From Obesumbacterium proteus (GTDB lineage Bacteria > Pseudomonadota > Gammaproteobacteria > Enterobacterales > Enterobacteriaceae): DNA of 64,000 nucleotides. The notes under the pieces were generated by a model. That model did not search any database, was not told where the DNA came from, and saw only the letters and a program-made list of their open reading frames with translations. Both the position numbers and the translations under genes were made by a program. Positions within the stretch are counted from its first letter, which is position 1, and each line of letters starts with the position of its first letter. The stretch is from assembly GCF_001586165.1 (NCBI RefSeq), contig NZ_CP014608.1, forward strand, positions 4,712,001 through 4,776,000, read 5' to 3'. This document shows positions 62,126 to 64,000 of the stretch, in pieces.

Positions 62126-63814
62126 TTAAAACGTCTCCCACTCCTCATTGTCATCCACTTTCGCTGGGCGTGTTTCCATCACAGGTTCCGCCTTCGGCTT
62201 CGGTTTAACCACTGCTTTAACCACTTTTGGCTCTGGCATTTGAACTCGCTGGTTATCCTTGAGGGTGAACACCGAAACAGCCTGCATCAGTCGGCCTGCA
62301 TGTTCTTCCAGTGCCGCTGCCGCTGCCGCGGATTCTTCAACCAGCAAGGCGTTCTGCTGGGTGACCTGATCCATCTCAGATACCGCTTGGGCAACCTGCT
62401 CAACCCCACGGCTCTGCTCATCAGAAGCGGAAGCAATCTCACTCATAATATCGGTAACACGGGTCACGGAGCCGACAATCTCACTCATCGTTTCACCGGC
62501 GGTTTCCACCAGTGATGAACCGACTTCTACCTTCTCGACAGAATCGTCAATCAGCGCTTTGATCTCTTTCGCGGCTTCTGCACTACGCTGTGCCAGATTA
62601 CGAACTTCACTCGCTACCACCGCAAAACCACGCCCCTGCTCACCGGCACGAGCCGCTTCCACCGCGGCATTCAGTGCCAGGATATTCGTCTGGAAAGCGA
62701 TACTATCGATAACACTCGTGATATCGGCGATCTTCTGTGAACTCTGGGCAATACCGTTCATGGTATTCACCACATTATCTACAACCTTGCCGCCACGCTG
62801 GGCGATTTCGGATGTACTCAGTGCAAGCTGGCTAGCCTGCGAAGCGTTATCGGCGTTCTGTTTCACCGTCGCGGTCAATTCTTCCATGCTCGCGGCCGTT
62901 TCTTCTAACGCCGCAGCCTGCTGCTCAGTACGGGAGGACAAATTGGTGTTATCTACGGCGATCCCGTTCGCACCCGCGTAGATCGAATTAGCACTGCTGC
63001 GCACGTTGCTCACGGCTTTAACCAGAGCTGACTGCATATCTCTCAGGCCAGCTGCAAGCTGCCCCATTTCGTTGGTACCTTCAACTTCAACTTCATGGGT
63101 TAAATCGCCATCGGCAACATAGAGAATGCTGCCAAGCAGACTTTTCAGCGGGGCAACCAAGATTTTCTGCATCCCAAACCACATACCAATCGTCATGGTG
63201 ACAGTCGCGATGATCACCGAAAGTAAAATGGTGGTCGCCAGGCTATGAGAGTTTTGGTTGGCAACAATCGCTTCCGCGTTGATACGATTGTTATCAGCCC
63301 GATAATTCATATAGGTACGCTCAAAATCGTCCTGATATTTTTGCGTAGGCTGATCGAGGAAAGCGGTAATATTGCCCGCTTCAAGCAGTTGGACCAGCTC
63401 AACCAGTGCGGCATGGAAAGTGTCATATGCGCGATCAATATCACTCGACAGATTCTCACTTTGCCCTGAACCGCGTGGCAGCGACTGATAAGTTTTCCAA
63501 CTTTTATCAACCGCAGCCAGATGTTTCTTTGCTTCTACCATCAACTCATTGACGGAAACTGCGGTCGCAGCCCCACCGCTTTGCATCACTAAAAAACGAG
63601 AGCCAGCACGATTCAATGTGTTTCTCATTTGCAGCAGTGAAATCCAGGATGCATTAAGCTCTGACTCTTCATTATTAATCGTTTGCTGTGTAGAAAAACT
63701 ATCTTCAGCGCTAGTAATAATATTAAAAACAAACCCACCTGATGCAATTTGCAGTACAGCAAACACAACCAGAGAAATCATGAAACACTTAATTATACTG
63801 ACTCGAGATAGCAT
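62126..63814 (-). CDS. Methyl-accepting chemotaxis protein (Tsr type)
   Basis: This 562-residue receptor has a first membrane span (about 10-32), a periplasmic four-helix domain containing the RNTLNRAG-R segment found in serine receptors, a second span (about 190-212), HAMP, two methylation regions (SSRTEQQAAALEETAASMEELTATVKQNA and the C-terminal ALLVEESAAAAAALEEHA) and the hairpin tip IAFQTNILALNAAVEAARAGEQGRGFAVVA. It ends EWETF, close to the NWETF CheR/CheB tether, so it is a high-abundance-type receptor. The ATG at 63814 is preceded by AAGGAGG; an earlier start would contain that site. Serine sensing is likely but not proven. Confidence 0.92.
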   Translation of the reverse strand: MLSRVSIIKCFMISLVVFAVLQIASGGFVFNIITSAEDSFSTQQTINNEESELNASWISLLQMRNTLNRAGSRFLVMQSGGAATAVSVNELMVEAKKHLAAVDKSWKTYQSLPRGSGQSENLSSDIDRAYDTFHAALVELVQLLEAGNITAFLDQPTQKYQDDFERTYMNYRADNNRINAEAIVANQNSHSLATTILLSVIIATVTMTIGMWFGMQKILVAPLKSLLGSILYVADGDLTHEVEVEGTNEMGQLAAGLRDMQSALVKAVSNVRSSANSIYAGANGIAVDNTNLSSRTEQQAAALEETAASMEELTATVKQNADNASQASQLALSTSEIAQRGGKVVDNVVNTMNGIAQSSQKIADITSVIDSIAFQTNILALNAAVEAARAGEQGRGFAVVASEVRNLAQRSAEAAKEIKALIDDSVEKVEVGSSLVETAGETMSEIVGSVTRVTDIMSEIASASDEQSRGVEQVAQAVSEMDQVTQQNALLVEESAAAAAALEEHAGRLMQAVSVFTLKDNQRVQMPEPKVVKAVVKPKPKAEPVMETRPAKVDDNEEWETF

Positions 63815-63845
63815 AATGCACCCCTCCTTGTTGGACATATAACTA

Positions 63846-63872
63846 ATATCGGATGATGAAAAAAAAACTGTT
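63846..63872 (-). promoter_or_regulatory. Candidate sigma-28 (FliA) promoter of the chemoreceptor gene
   Basis: On the minus strand AACAGTTT, an 11-base spacer and TCCGATAT match the FliA consensus (TAAAGTTT-N11-GCCGATAA) at 6 of 8 positions in each half with the exact spacing. It lies about 32 bases before the ATG. Nothing else is recognised to the window end. Confidence 0.6.
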
Positions 63873-64000
63873 GGATAAATTATTTACATTGATACAAAAA
63901 TGATAATTTTTACTTTTATTTACTTCTAAACCTTTACTGGTTACCGACGCTTAGCAACCTATTTAACTCATCACATACAATTTCATGAAATAGCAGATAC

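Overview
The window is chromosomal DNA of an enterobacterium. Almost every housekeeping protein reads as a close homologue of an E. coli protein, and several blocks keep E. coli gene order (rpsU-dnaG-rpoD-mug-tRNA-Ile; plsY/folB/uppP/cca/ygiM; yqjA-mzrA-yqjC-yqjD-yqjE-yqjK; osmY-prfC-rimI-holD-rsmC-tRNA-Leu-fhuF). The gene content and the hydroxamate siderophore locus suggest Hafnia or its brewery relative Obesumbacterium. That genus-level call is inference from memory, not a computed placement.

Layout. 1-3,300: envelope and stress genes yqjK(partial)/E/D/C, mzrA, yqjA and an unknown exported protein. 3,400-11,700: crcB, then the hexuronate regulon with exuR and exuT on the minus strand and a uxaC-uxaB-uxaA operon on the plus strand, so uptake, control and the galacturonate route to 2-keto-3-deoxygluconate sit together. 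11,700-25,500: ygjV, a concentrative nucleoside transporter, yjjV, yjjU, a CsbD-like gene, ytjA, osmY, prfC, rimI, holD, rsmC, three tandem tRNA-Leu(CAG) genes, a YjjZ-like protein, a diguanylate cyclase, fhuF and a DUF805 gene. 25,700-33,400: an iron locus with a Fur-like box, a TonB-dependent receptor, a three-gene NIS hydroxamate siderophore operon and an MdfA-like exporter. 33,400-40,600: ygiD, zupT, ribB with its FMN riboswitch, ubiK, yjeH, hldE and lpxL. 40,600-48,600: a chromosomal ccdAB-type toxin-antitoxin pair, a frameshifted glnE, ygiF, a DUF47/PiT phosphate pair with an amber codon in the transporter, and ygiM. 48,700-58,400: cca, uppP, folB, plsY, tsaD, the rpsU-dnaG-rpoD macromolecular synthesis operon and mug.

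The most unusual segment is 58,578-61,832. A tRNA-Ile gene (ileX type) has its 3' part duplicated 3.2 kb downstream. Between the two copies lie a broken P2-like integrase and one AT-rich gene for a 657-residue ABC-type ATPase fused to a TOPRIM domain. This looks like a decayed, tRNA-borne mini-element that carries a single candidate anti-phage gene related in architecture to OLD nucleases. Right of it lie a REP-like palindrome and a Tsr-type chemoreceptor with a candidate sigma-28 promoter.

Two core genes carry single-base lesions (glnE, a C-run frameshift; the PiT transporter, a TGG-to-TAG type stop). These may be real gene decay or sequence errors and should be checked against reads. Relative to E. 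coli, genes from around 69-70 min and around 99 min of that map are juxtaposed here, so the region is rearranged.
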